A stretch of DNA of 64,000 nt from Chloroflexota bacterium. GTDB taxonomy: Bacteria; Chloroflexota; Dehalococcoidia; Tepidiformales; Tepidiformaceae. Within the stretch, counting starts at the first letter, position 1. Every line of letters begins with the position of its first letter. The translations under genes were made by a program, and so were the position numbers. The notes beneath the pieces are model-generated. The model was not told the origin of the DNA and searched no databases. It saw only the letters and a program-made list of their open reading frames with translations. This document shows, in pieces, positions 30,221 through 41,471 of the stretch. Location of the stretch: assembly GCA_026710655.1 (NCBI GenBank), contig JAPOQN010000065.1, positions 1-64,000 on the forward strand, in the 5' to 3' direction.

Positions 30221-32578
30221 ATGGCCAGCACGAGCACACCGCTGCAGGGACTCCGCGTAGTCGAGCAAGTGGGCTGGGCGGGCGCCTTCGCCGGACGGCT
30301 GCTGGCCGACGGCGGCGCGGATGTGGTGCGGGTGGTCCCGCCGGGCGGTGATGCGCTCGAACAGGAGCCGCCCTTCTTCGGGGAGAGCGGCGTCTCCATC
30401 CAGTCGACCTGGTACAACGCAGGCAAGCGCGTGGTCGAACTGGACCTGGGCAGCGAGGGCGGCCGCGCACTGCTCGCCGAGGCGGACCTGCTGATCGAAG
30501 ACTGGCGGGGGGACGATGCGCCGATAGATGGCGAGACGCTGCGGGAGGCGTTCCCGAAGCTGGTGCGACTGTCGGTGACGCCGATGGGGCAGGAGGGGCC
30601 GTGGGCGGACCTGGCGGTGAACGACCTCGTGGCGACGGCGCTCTGCGGGGCGGCATCGATCACGGGGAAGCCGGAGACGCCGCCGCTGACGGGATACGGC
30701 AACCAGACGGCGCACACGGTCGGCCTCTACGCGGCCTGCTGCGCGCTCGCCGGGGTACGGCTGCGGGACTCGACGGGGCACGGGTGTCACATCGACTTGT
30801 CCAGCCACGAAACGCTCGTGGCTAACACCGAGCAGATGCTGATGCAGTGGTTCTTCCCCGACGGGGGCCGCTGGACGACCCGGATCGCGGAGCGCCAGGG
30901 GAGCCTGCACTGGAGTGGGGGCTACGAGGTCTACCCGGACCGCGACGGAAACGGGCTGATGGTAACGCCCTCGCTGGGGCTGATGGACAAGCTCATCCCG
31001 TGGCTCGAGGAGACGGAATCGGCGGGGAACCTCACCGATCGCGAGGAGTTCCCGGACCTGATCGCGCTGGTGAAGCAGATGCCGCATGTGATGAGCATCC
31101 TGCGGGACTGGACGGCGGAGAACGAGGCGGACGAACTCTTCATGGAGGCGCAGCGGCGCAGGCTGCCGTTCGGGGCGGTCTGGCCCGTGAGCAAGGTCGT
31201 TGCGACGCCGCAGATCGAGGCGCGGGAGTATTTCAAGGAACGCGCGGTCGACGGGGTCGGGAACGTGCCGTTTCCGGGGCGGTTGCTGACAAGCGACGCC
31301 GACGGTCCCGCACCGGGGGCGCCGGCTCGCGTGGAGGAGGCAACGTGGCGCGCGCGTCCTGAACTGGAGGCGGTTCCCGGCGAGCCCTCGGCGACGGCGC
31401 CGCTGGCGGGGCTGCGGGTGCTCGACTTCACGCACGTGCTCGCGGGGCCGTTCGGGACGCGCGTGCTGGCCGACCTGGGCGCGGACGTCATCAAGGTGGG
31501 GACGGCGGCGCGCAACGCCGGGGCGAACACGCTCAACCACCCCTACTACCTGAGCTGGAACCGGAACAAGCGGAACATCTCCCTCGACATGCGGCGGGAG
31601 GAGGCGCGCGAGCTGGCTCGCCGCCTCGCGGGCGAGTGCGACGCCATCATCGACAACTTCAGCGCGGGTGTGCTGGCGCGCTGGGGGCTGGATCGAGAAG
31701 GGCTGGCAGAGACGGCTCCGGGCGTATCGGTCGTCGCAATGGGTGGGATGGGAAACTCGGGCCCCTGGCGGGACTTCGTCACGTTCGCACCGACGATCCA
31801 CGCGATCACGGGCCTGACCTACCTGACAAACGTGCCCGGGCGACAGGACATCGGCTTCGGCTACTCGCTGACGGATCACCTGAGCGGCGTCGCGGCCGCG
31901 CTGGGCATCCTCGAGGGGGTGGAGCACCGGCGGCGGACAGGGCAGGGACTGGATGTGGACGTGGCGCAGTACGAGCTGGGGCTGGGGCTGATGGGTCCGG
32001 CCTTCCTCGACCACTTCGCGAACGGGACGGACCCGGAACCGGTCGCGAACCGGCATCCGTTCGACGGCTGGGCGCCGCACGGCATCTATCCGGCCAGCGG
32101 GCAGGACCGCTGGGTGGCGATCGCCGTGCGGGGCGACGAGCAGTGGCGGGCACTCTGCGACCTGATGGCGGCGCCGGAGCTCGCGGCCGACCCGCGCTTC
32201 GCGACGCACGAGGCGCGGATCGCGAACCAGGACGAGCTGGATGGCTGCGTCGGCGCCTGGACCGCGGGTCGCGACCGGTACGACGTGATGGAGGCGTGCC
32301 AGGCGCGGGGGATCGCGGCAGGGGTGGTGCAGGACGGGGGCGACATCGCGACGGCGGACCCGCACCTGGCGGCTCGCTCCTTCCTGGGCGCGATCCCGAC
32401 GGAGGACGGCGGGGAGCAGGGCGCCGAGCGCTTCCCCGCCTACATCGACGGTCAACGGCCCACGACCGGCTACGCGGCCCGCTCGCTGGGGGCGGACACG
32501 TTCGACGTGTTCACGGAGCTGCTGGAGATGTCGCCCGAGGCGATCGCCGAGCTGGTGGCGGATGGCGTTCTCAGCTAG
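30221..32578 (+). CDS. Fused double CaiB/BaiF-family CoA-transferase
   Basis: A 785-residue class III CoA-transferase made of two consecutive CaiB/BaiF domains. Domain 1 (about 5-390) starts LQGLRVVEQVGWAGAFAGR and has LVRLSVTPMGQEG and DSTGHGCHIDLSSHE. Domain 2 (about 395-785) starts LAGLRVLDFTHVLAGPFG, with DVIKVG, LSWNRNKRNISLD, FGYSLTDHLSG (expected catalytic Asp) and RTGQGLDVDVAQYE. Transfers CoA between carboxylic acids. In known homodimers two subunits interlock as rings; the fusion would give an internal pseudo-dimer. The start is ATG at 30221; the frame is open 160 bp upstream into the divergent promoter region without similarity. Substrate unknown. Confidence 0.92.
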   Translation: MASTSTPLQGLRVVEQVGWAGAFAGRLLADGGADVVRVVPPGGDALEQEPPFFGESGVSIQSTWYNAGKRVVELDLGSEGGRALLAEADLLIEDWRGDDAPIDGETLREAFPKLVRLSVTPMGQEGPWADLAVNDLVATALCGAASITGKPETPPLTGYGNQTAHTVGLYAACCALAGVRLRDSTGHGCHIDLSSHETLVANTEQMLMQWFFPDGGRWTTRIAERQGSLHWSGGYEVYPDRDGNGLMVTPSLGLMDKLIPWLEETESAGNLTDREEFPDLIALVKQMPHVMSILRDWTAENEADELFMEAQRRRLPFGAVWPVSKVVATPQIEAREYFKERAVDGVGNVPFPGRLLTSDADGPAPGAPARVEEATWRARPELEAVPGEPSATAPLAGLRVLDFTHVLAGPFGTRVLADLGADVIKVGTAARNAGANTLNHPYYLSWNRNKRNISLDMRREEARELARRLAGECDAIIDNFSAGVLARWGLDREGLAETAPGVSVVAMGGMGNSGPWRDFVTFAPTIHAITGLTYLTNVPGRQDIGFGYSLTDHLSGVAAALGILEGVEHRRRTGQGLDVDVAQYELGLGLMGPAFLDHFANGTDPEPVANRHPFDGWAPHGIYPASGQDRWVAIAVRGDEQWRALCDLMAAPELAADPRFATHEARIANQDELDGCVGAWTAGRDRYDVMEACQARGIAAGVVQDGGDIATADPHLAARSFLGAIPTEDGGEQGAERFPAYIDGQRPTTGYAARSLGADTFDVFTELLEMSPEAIAELVADGVLS

Positions 32579-32638
32579 CGGCCCGGAGAGGGGCGCTCTG
32601 GTACGCTTCCCGCTCCAGAGGACGCCCGGGAGCGGCCC

Positions 32639-33844
<1,206 letters not shown>

Positions 33845-33859
33845 CCGAAGCGGGAAGCG

Positions 33860-35710
33860 TCAGGAGGCGTCGCGCTCTTCGCGGCGATGGATGCTGAGGC
33901 CCAGCTCGAGCTGCTCGATGGCCATCTGCGCCAGCTCAAGCGTCTCCTCCGAGGGGAGGGCGCCGAGCCAGGCGAGGTGAGCCACCTCGGTGACGCGGCC
34001 GGCGCCGAGCGTACGCTCGGCCTCCGCCAACTCCTCGGTGACGGCGGACTGCCGCTGGATGAGGCGCTCGCGGACGATGTGCCGGATGAGGTCGGAGGCG
34101 CGCTCGCGCGCCTCGGCGGGGGAGAGCAGGGGTTCGCGGCGGGCACGGAGGTTCCGCAGGCGGAGCGCCACCGGGTCGTCGTCGTCTTCCGTGGCGGGTT
34201 CGAGTTCGTCGTGCAGCCAGCGCTCCAGGATCTCTCGGTCGAGGGCGTCGAGGAAGAGGTCGGCGGGGAGGTGGCGGAGGTCGGCGCGCAGGCCGGGGTT
34301 GTGCAGCAGGGTCGAGAGCAGAACCTCGTCGGCGGGCGGGCGGGCGGGGGCGACCTGCGCTTCGGGTACGGCGGGTGCGCGGCGTCCCTCGACACGCAGC
34401 CGGTCGGCGATGGCGCGCTCGGCGATGCCGAGGCGGCGGGCGATGCTCTGGATGTGCGCGGAACGCTCGACGGGATTGCGCACGGCGAGCAGCACGGGTC
34501 GCAGGCGGTCGACGATGCGGCTCGCCTCCAGGGGTGAATCGCCGCGGCTACCGGCAATGAGGCGCTCCAGGAGGAAGCGGGCGAAGGGGGCGGCGTTCTC
34601 GATGGCGGCGCCCCAGGCTTCGGGATCCTCGCGGGTGAGGTCGTCGGGGTCCTTGCCCGCGGGGAGGGGCGCGACACGCAGGTCGATGTCGACATCGGCA
34701 GTGATGGCCTCGGCGCTGCGCTGGGCGGCGCCCATCCCCTCGGGGGAGCCGAAGTCGAGGAGGAGGGAGCCGGCGCGTTCGGCGGCGGCCATTCCGGCGC
34801 TGTCGGGGTCCATGGCGAGCACGACGCGCGAGGCGAAGCGCGTGAGCCGGGCGGCGTGGCGCTCGGTGAGGGAGGTGCCCATGGTGGCGACAAGGTTGCG
34901 GAAGCCGGCCTGCCACGGGCCGATGACGTCGAGGTAACCCTCGACGACGACGACCGCGCCGCTCTCGCGCGCCTGGGGGCCGGCGAGGTCGAGGGCGTAG
35001 AGGGTGCGGCCCTTGTCGAAGATCTCGGTCTGGGGGGAGTTGAGGTACTTGGGCTCGCCCTCCCCGAGAATGCGTCCGCCGAGGCCGACGAAGGCGCCGC
35101 GGTCGTCGGCGATGGGGATGATGACGCGTCCGCGGAAGCGGTCGTAGGGGGCGCCTTCGGAGTCGCTCTCGTGGAGGACGCCGGCGGCGAGGGCATCCTC
35201 GTCGGTGTAGCCGCGGCCGAGCAGGTAGTCGCGCAGGAGGCGCCACTCGTCGGGGGCCCAGCCGAGGCGGAACGTCTCGATGGTCTCCTGGGTCAGGCCA
35301 CGCCTGTCGGCCAGGTACGAGCGCGCCTCGGCGCCGTTCTCGCCGGCGAGCTGCTGCTGGTAGAAGTCGACGGCGGCGGAGACGATGCTGCTGAGGCGCT
35401 CGGAGCGGGTGCGCTGCTCGGCGGCGCGCGCCGAGAGTTCGACGCCCGTTTCGTCGGCGAGGATGCGGAGGGCCTCGCGAAAGTCCACGTTTTCGCGCTT
35501 CTGGACGAAGGAGAAGACATCGCCTCCCTCGCCGCAGCTGCCGAAGCAGCGCCAGGAACCACGGTCGATGAAGACGTAGAACGAGGGGGTCTTCTCGGTG
35601 TGGAAGGGGCAGAGGCCGCGGAAGTTGCGGCCCGATTTCGACAACTTGACGGAGCGGCCGATGTACTCAGCCGGGTCGATTCGCCGCTTGATTTCGGTGA
35701 CGGCGTCCAC
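33860..35710 (-). CDS. dnaG: DNA primase
   Basis: A 616-residue bacterial primase that makes RNA primers at the replication fork. The N-terminal CHC2 zinc finger is present (CPFHTEKTPSFYV then WRCFGSCGEGGDVFSF). The TOPRIM domain has VVVVEGYLDVI and VLAMDPDSAG; the core RNA-polymerase domain contains FRGRVIIPI and FVGLGGRIL. The C-terminal helical domain, which binds DnaB, covers about the last 150 residues. The start is GTG at 35710. rpoD is not next to it. The product is slightly longer than E. coli DnaG (581). Confidence 0.96.
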   Translation of the reverse strand: MDAVTEIKRRIDPAEYIGRSVKLSKSGRNFRGLCPFHTEKTPSFYVFIDRGSWRCFGSCGEGGDVFSFVQKRENVDFREALRILADETGVELSARAAEQRTRSERLSSIVSAAVDFYQQQLAGENGAEARSYLADRRGLTQETIETFRLGWAPDEWRLLRDYLLGRGYTDEDALAAGVLHESDSEGAPYDRFRGRVIIPIADDRGAFVGLGGRILGEGEPKYLNSPQTEIFDKGRTLYALDLAGPQARESGAVVVVEGYLDVIGPWQAGFRNLVATMGTSLTERHAARLTRFASRVVLAMDPDSAGMAAAERAGSLLLDFGSPEGMGAAQRSAEAITADVDIDLRVAPLPAGKDPDDLTREDPEAWGAAIENAAPFARFLLERLIAGSRGDSPLEASRIVDRLRPVLLAVRNPVERSAHIQSIARRLGIAERAIADRLRVEGRRAPAVPEAQVAPARPPADEVLLSTLLHNPGLRADLRHLPADLFLDALDREILERWLHDELEPATEDDDDPVALRLRNLRARREPLLSPAEARERASDLIRHIVRERLIQRQSAVTEELAEAERTLGAGRVTEVAHLAWLGALPSEETLELAQMAIEQLELGLSIHRREERDAS

Positions 35711-35719
35711 GCCCGGATT

Positions 35720-37447
35720 CTACTGCCCCTGCGACTCCTCTGGTTCCTCTGGTTCTTCAGGTTCTGTCGGTTCGCCCGCTTCTTCACCGGTGTCGGGGGT
35801 CTCCTCGGGGAGGGTGACCTCCACGACGTTAGGGTTGGGCACGGTGGCAGTGGCGATGTTGACGCCGTCGATGAAGAGGGTGACGCGGATGGACTCGCCC
35901 GTGGCGGGCACGGCGATGCCACCAATCGTGACCGATTGGCCCTCGGGGACTGCGAGCGGGGAGATGGTGCGCGTGGTCGTCTCGCCGGGGACGCTCACGA
36001 CGAGCCGCGCATCGTTGGTCGAGAGCGCCTCACCGTCGTTCTGGATGGTTATCGAGAGGGCGCCCCCGGTGATGCCCGGGACGAGCGAGAGGACCGGACC
36101 CTCGGGGGGCGGCGCGAGCACGAATTCGACCGTGTTGTTGTCCTCGCTGGACTCAGCGATGGCTTCGTCGGGATCGACCGTGACCGTGACAGAGGCCTGC
36201 ACGGTAACCGGCGGGTCGATGGTGAAGTTGACCGCGGCGGTGCCGTTGGGGTCCATGGCCACGTTGACGACCTGCTCCGCGGGGCTCGCATCCACACCGT
36301 CGACGCGGACGACGATGGCGCCCGAGAAGGGATTCGTAGAGGTATTGGTGATGGTGATGCGGAGCGTGGCGCCGCGTTCGATCAAGACGGCGTCGGAAGG
36401 AACGAAATCGGGTGCGTTGGGTGAGACGACCTCCGTGGGATCGCCCTCCGACGGGGTGGGGGTGGGCGTCTCCGTGTCTTCCTCGTCGTCCTGGGTCGGG
36501 GGCGTGGGGGTGGCCGTGGGCGGGGGCGGGGGTTCGACAAAGGGAACATCGGTGAGGTCGCAGGTGGTCTCCACGGCGTTGAAGCGCACCCAGAGGCCTC
36601 CGCCTCGCTCTATCTGGAGCCACTGGAGGTTCAGGGTCTTGCCGGTGACGGTGACGACGTCGCCGGGTTCGAGCGTGCCGGCCTGGTTGTAGACCTCCCC
36701 GGGGCCGGTGCGCAGGCTGGCGACGCCGACTATCTCGCAGATGGTCAGGACCTCGGGTGTGGCAATGGGTTCCGGGATGGCGACCACCTGGATGGGGTCG
36801 GACACGATCTCCTCGCCCGTTGCGGTAAACGCGCGGACGACAAGGTCGTAGGCGCCGGCCGCCTCGAAGCGGGCCTGGAGGACGGCCGCGTAGGTGTTCT
36901 CGGCGGTAACGGTGCCGGAGAACTGCTGGTCGGTGACGATGCCGCTAACGAGCAGTTCGAAGCGCACGATGTCCTCGCCGGAGACGACGCTGACGATGAC
37001 GGCGCGCTCCTGGTTGACGGTGACGCGCTCGCCCGGGACAGGCGACTCGATACGCGCCTCGGCGACGACGGGTATCGGTGTGGGAGTGGCCGGAGGGGCT
37101 TCGTCGTCGCCGCCAAGGACCTGGAAGAGGAGGAAGATGAGGATGCCGCCGATGACCAGCGCCGCGATGGTGGAGACGTAAATGGCGGCGGTGCGCCCGG
37201 CGGAGCGCTGGGTGGCGCCGTAGTAGCCGGCGCGGGGGCCGTCGCGCCCATAGGTGCGCAGGTCGGGCGTCTCGCGGCGCAGGTGCTGGGCCTCCCAGGG
37301 ATCGAGGGGCCTGCGCGCGGGCTGGGGCGGGGTCACGCCAATAACGCCCTGGTCGGGGTCGTCGGATGGCGGTGGGGAAGGGGGTGGGCTATCGCCCCCG
37401 ATCACGGGATCTTCGTCGGGAGGGCCCGGACGGTCCTGTTCACTCAC
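35720..37447 (-). CDS. Membrane-anchored extracytoplasmic protein with SH3-like and CARDB domains
   Basis: A 575-residue protein. A Pro/Asp-rich cytoplasmic N-terminus (1-85) is followed by one transmembrane helix (about 86-112, VSTIAALVIGGILIFLLFQVLGG region). Outside are an Ig-like segment (ARIESPVPGERVTVNQ), an SH3-type segment (VGVASLRTGPGEVYNQAGTL ... VTVTGK), a Thr/Pro linker, a CARDB domain (ADFVPSD-type start, VDPDEAIAESSEDNNTV) and a second beta domain, ending in an E/P-rich tail. It probably binds cell-envelope components. The start is GTG at 37447. It is the next gene upstream of dnaG on the same strand with 9 bp between. Confidence 0.82.
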   Translation of the reverse strand: MSEQDRPGPPDEDPVIGGDSPPPSPPPSDDPDQGVIGVTPPQPARRPLDPWEAQHLRRETPDLRTYGRDGPRAGYYGATQRSAGRTAAIYVSTIAALVIGGILIFLLFQVLGGDDEAPPATPTPIPVVAEARIESPVPGERVTVNQERAVIVSVVSGEDIVRFELLVSGIVTDQQFSGTVTAENTYAAVLQARFEAAGAYDLVVRAFTATGEEIVSDPIQVVAIPEPIATPEVLTICEIVGVASLRTGPGEVYNQAGTLEPGDVVTVTGKTLNLQWLQIERGGGLWVRFNAVETTCDLTDVPFVEPPPPPTATPTPPTQDDEEDTETPTPTPSEGDPTEVVSPNAPDFVPSDAVLIERGATLRITITNTSTNPFSGAIVVRVDGVDASPAEQVVNVAMDPNGTAAVNFTIDPPVTVQASVTVTVDPDEAIAESSEDNNTVEFVLAPPPEGPVLSLVPGITGGALSITIQNDGEALSTNDARLVVSVPGETTTRTISPLAVPEGQSVTIGGIAVPATGESIRVTLFIDGVNIATATVPNPNVVEVTLPEETPDTGEEAGEPTEPEEPEEPEESQGQ

Positions 37448-37516
37448 ACGCGACGCGCCTTCGCCACCACGGCTTCAGTATCCCACCCCTATCGCAGAAG
37501 GCAATCCGGGGAGGCA

Positions 37517-38581
37517 TCAGAGGGGCCAGTCCCTGGCGTCCTCGCAGCCGAGACGGGCGGCGAGGCGGATGGCGTAGCGGTCGGTCATGCCGCTGACGAA
37601 GTCGGCAGCGCGGCGGGGCAGGGGGTCGTCGGGGAGGGAGTAGCCGGAGGAGATGGAGGCAGGGTGCTCGACGGCGTGGTCGAAGAGGAAGCGCACGATG
37701 TTCTTTGCGTGCTCGACCTCAGCTCGGCGCTCGGCGAGCAGGTAGACGCGCTGGAACATGAACTCGCGCAACTCGTTGACGGCGCCGTGGACCGTGGCGC
37801 TCAGCGTGATGGCGGGCGGCTCGGCGTCCTCCCCGCGGTCCTCGCCGGTGGCGGCCCAGCTCGACTCGACGACGTCGGTGACAAGCGCCTCGAGGCGTTC
37901 GCCGTGGGAGCGGCCGAGGATGCGCTGGGAGGCCGCGGGCAGGTCGTCCTCGCCGATGATGCCGGCGCGGATGGCGTCCTGGACGTCGTGGTTCAGATAG
38001 GCGAGGGCGTCGGCGAGCTTGATCGCCTGGCCCTCGAGTGTCTCGGGGACGCCCCAGCCCTCGGCGAGCACGTCCTCGCGGGCCTTGCTGGACTTGCGCA
38101 CGCCATCGAGCACGGCGTGGGTGAGGTTGAGGCCGCGGCCGTCGTTCTCGAGCTTGTCGAGGACGCGCTCGGACTGGTAGTTGTGGCGGAAGCCCTCGGG
38201 GAGGCACTCCGCCAGGGCTTCCTCGCCGGCGTGGCCGAAGGGGCCGTGGCCGATGTCGTGACCGAGGGCGATGGCCTCGGCCAGGTCCTCGTTGAGGCGC
38301 AGGGCGCGGGCGATGGTGCGTCCCACCTGCGCGACCTCGAAGGTGTGGGTGAGGCGGGTGACGAAGTGGTCCTGCTGGGGGGCGATGAAGACCTGCGTCT
38401 TGTGCTTGAGGCGGCGGAAGGCCTTGGTGTGAACGATGCGGTCGCGGTCGCGCTGGAAGGCGGCGCGTACGGAGGAGGGCTCCTCGAGACGGGGACGGGT
38501 GGCGTCCACGGAGCGCGCGGCGAAGGGGCTCAGGCGCTCCTCATCCTCCTCGATGCGGCGGCGCACACGGTGAAGGTCCAA
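37517..38581 (-). CDS. dgt: Deoxyguanosinetriphosphate triphosphohydrolase-like HD protein
   Basis: A 354-residue HD-superfamily dNTPase. Motifs: DRIVHTKAFRRLKHKTQVF, RLTHTFEVAQ (first metal His), LGHDIGHGPFGHAGE (HD pair) and, later, ADALAYLNHDVQDA (fourth ligand Asp). This is the dgt family that hydrolyses dNTP to nucleoside and triphosphate, lowering dNTP pools. Length fits the short bacterial form. It is between ppdK (24 bp upstream) and the CARDB gene, and is transcribed with them toward dnaG, as in several bacteria where dgt precedes dnaG. Confidence 0.94.
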   Translation of the reverse strand: MDLHRVRRRIEEDEERLSPFAARSVDATRPRLEEPSSVRAAFQRDRDRIVHTKAFRRLKHKTQVFIAPQQDHFVTRLTHTFEVAQVGRTIARALRLNEDLAEAIALGHDIGHGPFGHAGEEALAECLPEGFRHNYQSERVLDKLENDGRGLNLTHAVLDGVRKSSKAREDVLAEGWGVPETLEGQAIKLADALAYLNHDVQDAIRAGIIGEDDLPAASQRILGRSHGERLEALVTDVVESSWAATGEDRGEDAEPPAITLSATVHGAVNELREFMFQRVYLLAERRAEVEHAKNIVRFLFDHAVEHPASISSGYSLPDDPLPRRAADFVSGMTDRYAIRLAARLGCEDARDWPL

Positions 38582-38605
38582 CCCTCGCCCCTTTCGGCGT
38601 GCGGT

Positions 38606-41335
38606 TCAGCTGCCCCCGGCGAGCGCAGCCTGGGCGGCGGCAAGACGGGCGGTGAGCACGCGGTAGGGTGAACACGAGACATAATCCAAGCCAACGTCGT
38701 GGCCGAAGGCGATCGACGGGGGATCGCCGCCGTGCTCGCCGCAGATACCGAGCTTCAGGTCGGGCTTCACGCCGCGCCCGCGCTCGATGCCAAGGCGCAT
38801 CAACTCGCCCACACCCTCGCGGTCGAGCTCGACGAAGGGGTCCTTCTCCAGGACCTTCTGGCTGATGTAGTCGGGCAGGAAACGGCCCGCATCGTCGCGG
38901 GAGAGGCCGAAGGTCGTCTGCGTGAGGTCGTTGGTGCCGAAGGAGAAGAAGTCGGCGTGCTCGGCGATCTGGCCAGCGGTGACGCAGGCACGGGGCAACT
39001 CGATCATCGTGCCGATGGTGTAGTCGAGGTCGATGCCGCGCTCGGCGGTGATCTGGTCCGCGACGGCGGCGACACGCTCGCGGAGAAGCGCCAGTTCCTC
39101 GGCCGCGCCCACGAGCGGGATCATGATCTCGGGTTGGGCGTCGACGCCCTCGGCGCGGAGATCGCAGGCGGCCTCAATGATGGCCCGGGTCTGGACCTCG
39201 TAGATCTCGGGGTAGGTGATGGCGAGGCGCACGCCGCGGTGGCCGAGCATGGGGTTGAACTCCTGCAGGGCCAGGACGCGCTGGGAGACACGCTGCGGCT
39301 CCACGCTGATGGCGTCGGCGAAACGCTCCATCTCCTCGGCGCCGTGGGGGAGGAACTCGTGCAGGGGCGGGTCGAGGAGGCGGATGGTGACGGGGAATCC
39401 GGCCATCGCGCGGAGGATGCCGTCGAAGTCGTGGCGCTGCATGGGGAGGATGCGGGAGAGCGCGTCGCGGCGCCCGGCCTCGTCCTCGGCCAGGATCATC
39501 TGGCGGACGGCGAGGATGCGGTCTTCGCCGAAGAACATGTGCTCCGTGCGGCAGAGACCAATGCCCTCGGCGCCGAACTCGCGCGCTTTGGCGGCGTCCT
39601 CGGGGGTGTCGGCATTGGCGCGCACACCCAGGCGGCGGGCCTCGTCGCCCCAAGCCATCAGGCGGTTCAAGTCGTCGGGGAGCTCGGGGTCGGCGAGAGG
39701 CACGGCGCCGAGCATCACCTCGCCGGTGGTGCCGTTCAGGGAGATGACATCGCCGCGGCGCACGGTGAGGTTGCGGCCACCGGCATCGACGCGGAAGGAG
39801 CCGTCGGCGTAATCGATCTCAAGCTCGCCGCAGCCGGCCACACAGCACTTCCCCCAGCCGCGGGCGACGACGGCGGCGTGGGAGGTCATGCCGCCGCGGG
39901 CGGTAAGGATGCCCTGGGCGGCGAGCATCCCCTGGATGTCCTCGGGGCTGGTCTCGACGCGAACGAGGATGACGTCCTCGCCGGCCTCGGCCTGTTCTGC
40001 CGCCTCCTCGGCGGAGAACACGACCTTGCCGACGGCGGCGCCGGGGGAGGCGGGGAGACCCGAAGCGATTACGTCGGTGGTGGCGCCATCGGCAAAGACG
40101 CTGTGCAGCAACTCGGAGATCTGCTCGGGGTCCTGGCGGCGGAGGGCCTCGTCGCGGTCGATGAGGCCCTGGTCGACGAGGTCGACGGCGACCTTGACCA
40201 TGGCGGGGCCGGTGCGCTTGCCGTTGCGTGTCTGCAAGACCCAGAGCTTCCCGCGCTGGACGGTGAACTCGATGTCCTGCATGTCGCGGAAGTGATCCTC
40301 GAGGCGCTGGGCGGCGCCGATGAGGTCGCCGTAGACGGCGGGCTGGACCTCCTCCATGGAGGGGGCGTCTCCGTCGACGCGTTCGACGGCGCGGATGGCC
40401 TGGGGCGTACGCACGCCCGCGACGACATCCTCGCCCTGGGCGTTGATGAGGAACTCCCCGAAGAGACCGGTGGCGCCCGTCTTGGGGTTGCGGGTGAAGG
40501 CGACGCCCGTGGCGCAGTCGTCGCCGAGGTTCCCGAAGACCATGGCCTGGACGTTGACGGCGGTGCCCCACTCGCCGGGGTAGCCGTTGAGCTGGCGGTA
40601 GACGATGGCGCGGGGGCTCTCCCAGGACTCGAAGACGGCGCCGATGGCAGCCCAGAGCTGCTCCCAGGGGTCGTCGGGGAACTCGATACCGAGCTTGGCG
40701 CGGATCTCGGCCTTGTACTCGGCCACGATCTCGCGCAGGGCGTCGGCGGGGATGTCGGTGTCCTCCTCCACGCCACGGGCCTCCTTCTTGCGCTCGAGGA
40801 TGGCCTCGAAGGGGTCCTCGTCGAGGTCGGACTCGCGCTTGAGGCCGAGGACGACATCGCCGTACATGGCGACGAAGCGGCGGTAGGAGTCGTAGGCGAA
40901 GCGCTCGTCGCCGGAGCTGCGGGCGAGGCCCTGCACGGTTTCGTCGTTGAGGCCGAGGTTGAGGACGGTGTCCATCATGCCGGGCATGGAGACGCGGGCG
41001 CCGGACCGGACGGAGACGAGGAGGGGGTTGTCGGCGTCGCCGAAATGGGCGCCGACGATGGATTCGACGTGGGCGATGCCGGCGCGGAGCTGCTCATCGA
41101 GGCCGTCCGGGTACTGCTGGCCGTTCGCGTAGAAGGCGCTGCAGACCTCGGTGGTGATGGTGAGGCCGGGGGGAACGGGGATGCCGAGGCTGCTCATCTC
41201 GGAGAGGCCGGCGCCCTTGCCGCCCAGCAGTTCGCGCATGCCGGCGCCACCCTCAGCGCGTCCGTCGCCAAAGAGGTAGACGAGCTTGGGGGATAGCTCC
41301 GTAGCCGAATCCGGGCTGGCGGTGGTGCTGGTCAT
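38606..41335 (-). CDS. ppdK: Pyruvate, phosphate dikinase
   Basis: A 909-residue PPDK interconverting pyruvate + ATP + Pi and PEP + AMP + PPi. The N-terminal ATP-grasp domain begins KLVYLFGDG and has LLGGKGAGLSEM and SVRSGARVSMPGMMDTVLN. The swivelling domain has GGMTSHAAVVARGWGKCCVAG with the phospho-His and the regulatory Thr before it. The C-terminal PEP/pyruvate barrel contains LCRTEHMFF, GHRGVRLAITYPEI and FGTNDLTQTTFGLSRDD, ending with GICGEHGGDP. Full-length and intact. Allows gluconeogenic PEP formation or PPi-based glycolysis. The start ATG at 41335 is followed by 24 bp to dgt at the other end. Confidence 0.97.
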   Translation of the reverse strand: MTSTTASPDSATELSPKLVYLFGDGRAEGGAGMRELLGGKGAGLSEMSSLGIPVPPGLTITTEVCSAFYANGQQYPDGLDEQLRAGIAHVESIVGAHFGDADNPLLVSVRSGARVSMPGMMDTVLNLGLNDETVQGLARSSGDERFAYDSYRRFVAMYGDVVLGLKRESDLDEDPFEAILERKKEARGVEEDTDIPADALREIVAEYKAEIRAKLGIEFPDDPWEQLWAAIGAVFESWESPRAIVYRQLNGYPGEWGTAVNVQAMVFGNLGDDCATGVAFTRNPKTGATGLFGEFLINAQGEDVVAGVRTPQAIRAVERVDGDAPSMEEVQPAVYGDLIGAAQRLEDHFRDMQDIEFTVQRGKLWVLQTRNGKRTGPAMVKVAVDLVDQGLIDRDEALRRQDPEQISELLHSVFADGATTDVIASGLPASPGAAVGKVVFSAEEAAEQAEAGEDVILVRVETSPEDIQGMLAAQGILTARGGMTSHAAVVARGWGKCCVAGCGELEIDYADGSFRVDAGGRNLTVRRGDVISLNGTTGEVMLGAVPLADPELPDDLNRLMAWGDEARRLGVRANADTPEDAAKAREFGAEGIGLCRTEHMFFGEDRILAVRQMILAEDEAGRRDALSRILPMQRHDFDGILRAMAGFPVTIRLLDPPLHEFLPHGAEEMERFADAISVEPQRVSQRVLALQEFNPMLGHRGVRLAITYPEIYEVQTRAIIEAACDLRAEGVDAQPEIMIPLVGAAEELALLRERVAAVADQITAERGIDLDYTIGTMIELPRACVTAGQIAEHADFFSFGTNDLTQTTFGLSRDDAGRFLPDYISQKVLEKDPFVELDREGVGELMRLGIERGRGVKPDLKLGICGEHGGDPPSIAFGHDVGLDYVSCSPYRVLTARLAAAQAALAGGS

Positions 41336-41471
41336 GGGGGAGTCCTCCGGGTATAGGGGAACCGCGGCTCTTTCGGTAACGCGAGCCTATCCCGGCGGGG
41401 GGACCCAGACCAGTCAGAACGTGACAGAACGGGGCAGATTTCGTTGAACGTTAACGCGAAGGACCCGGGCG

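Noticed and set aside
38699-41296. Long open frame on the plus strand, antisense to pyruvate phosphate dikinase
   Set aside because: Product is Gly/Ala/Val/Asp-rich with no domain; it mirrors the strong codon bias of the real minus-strand gene, which has complete motifs.
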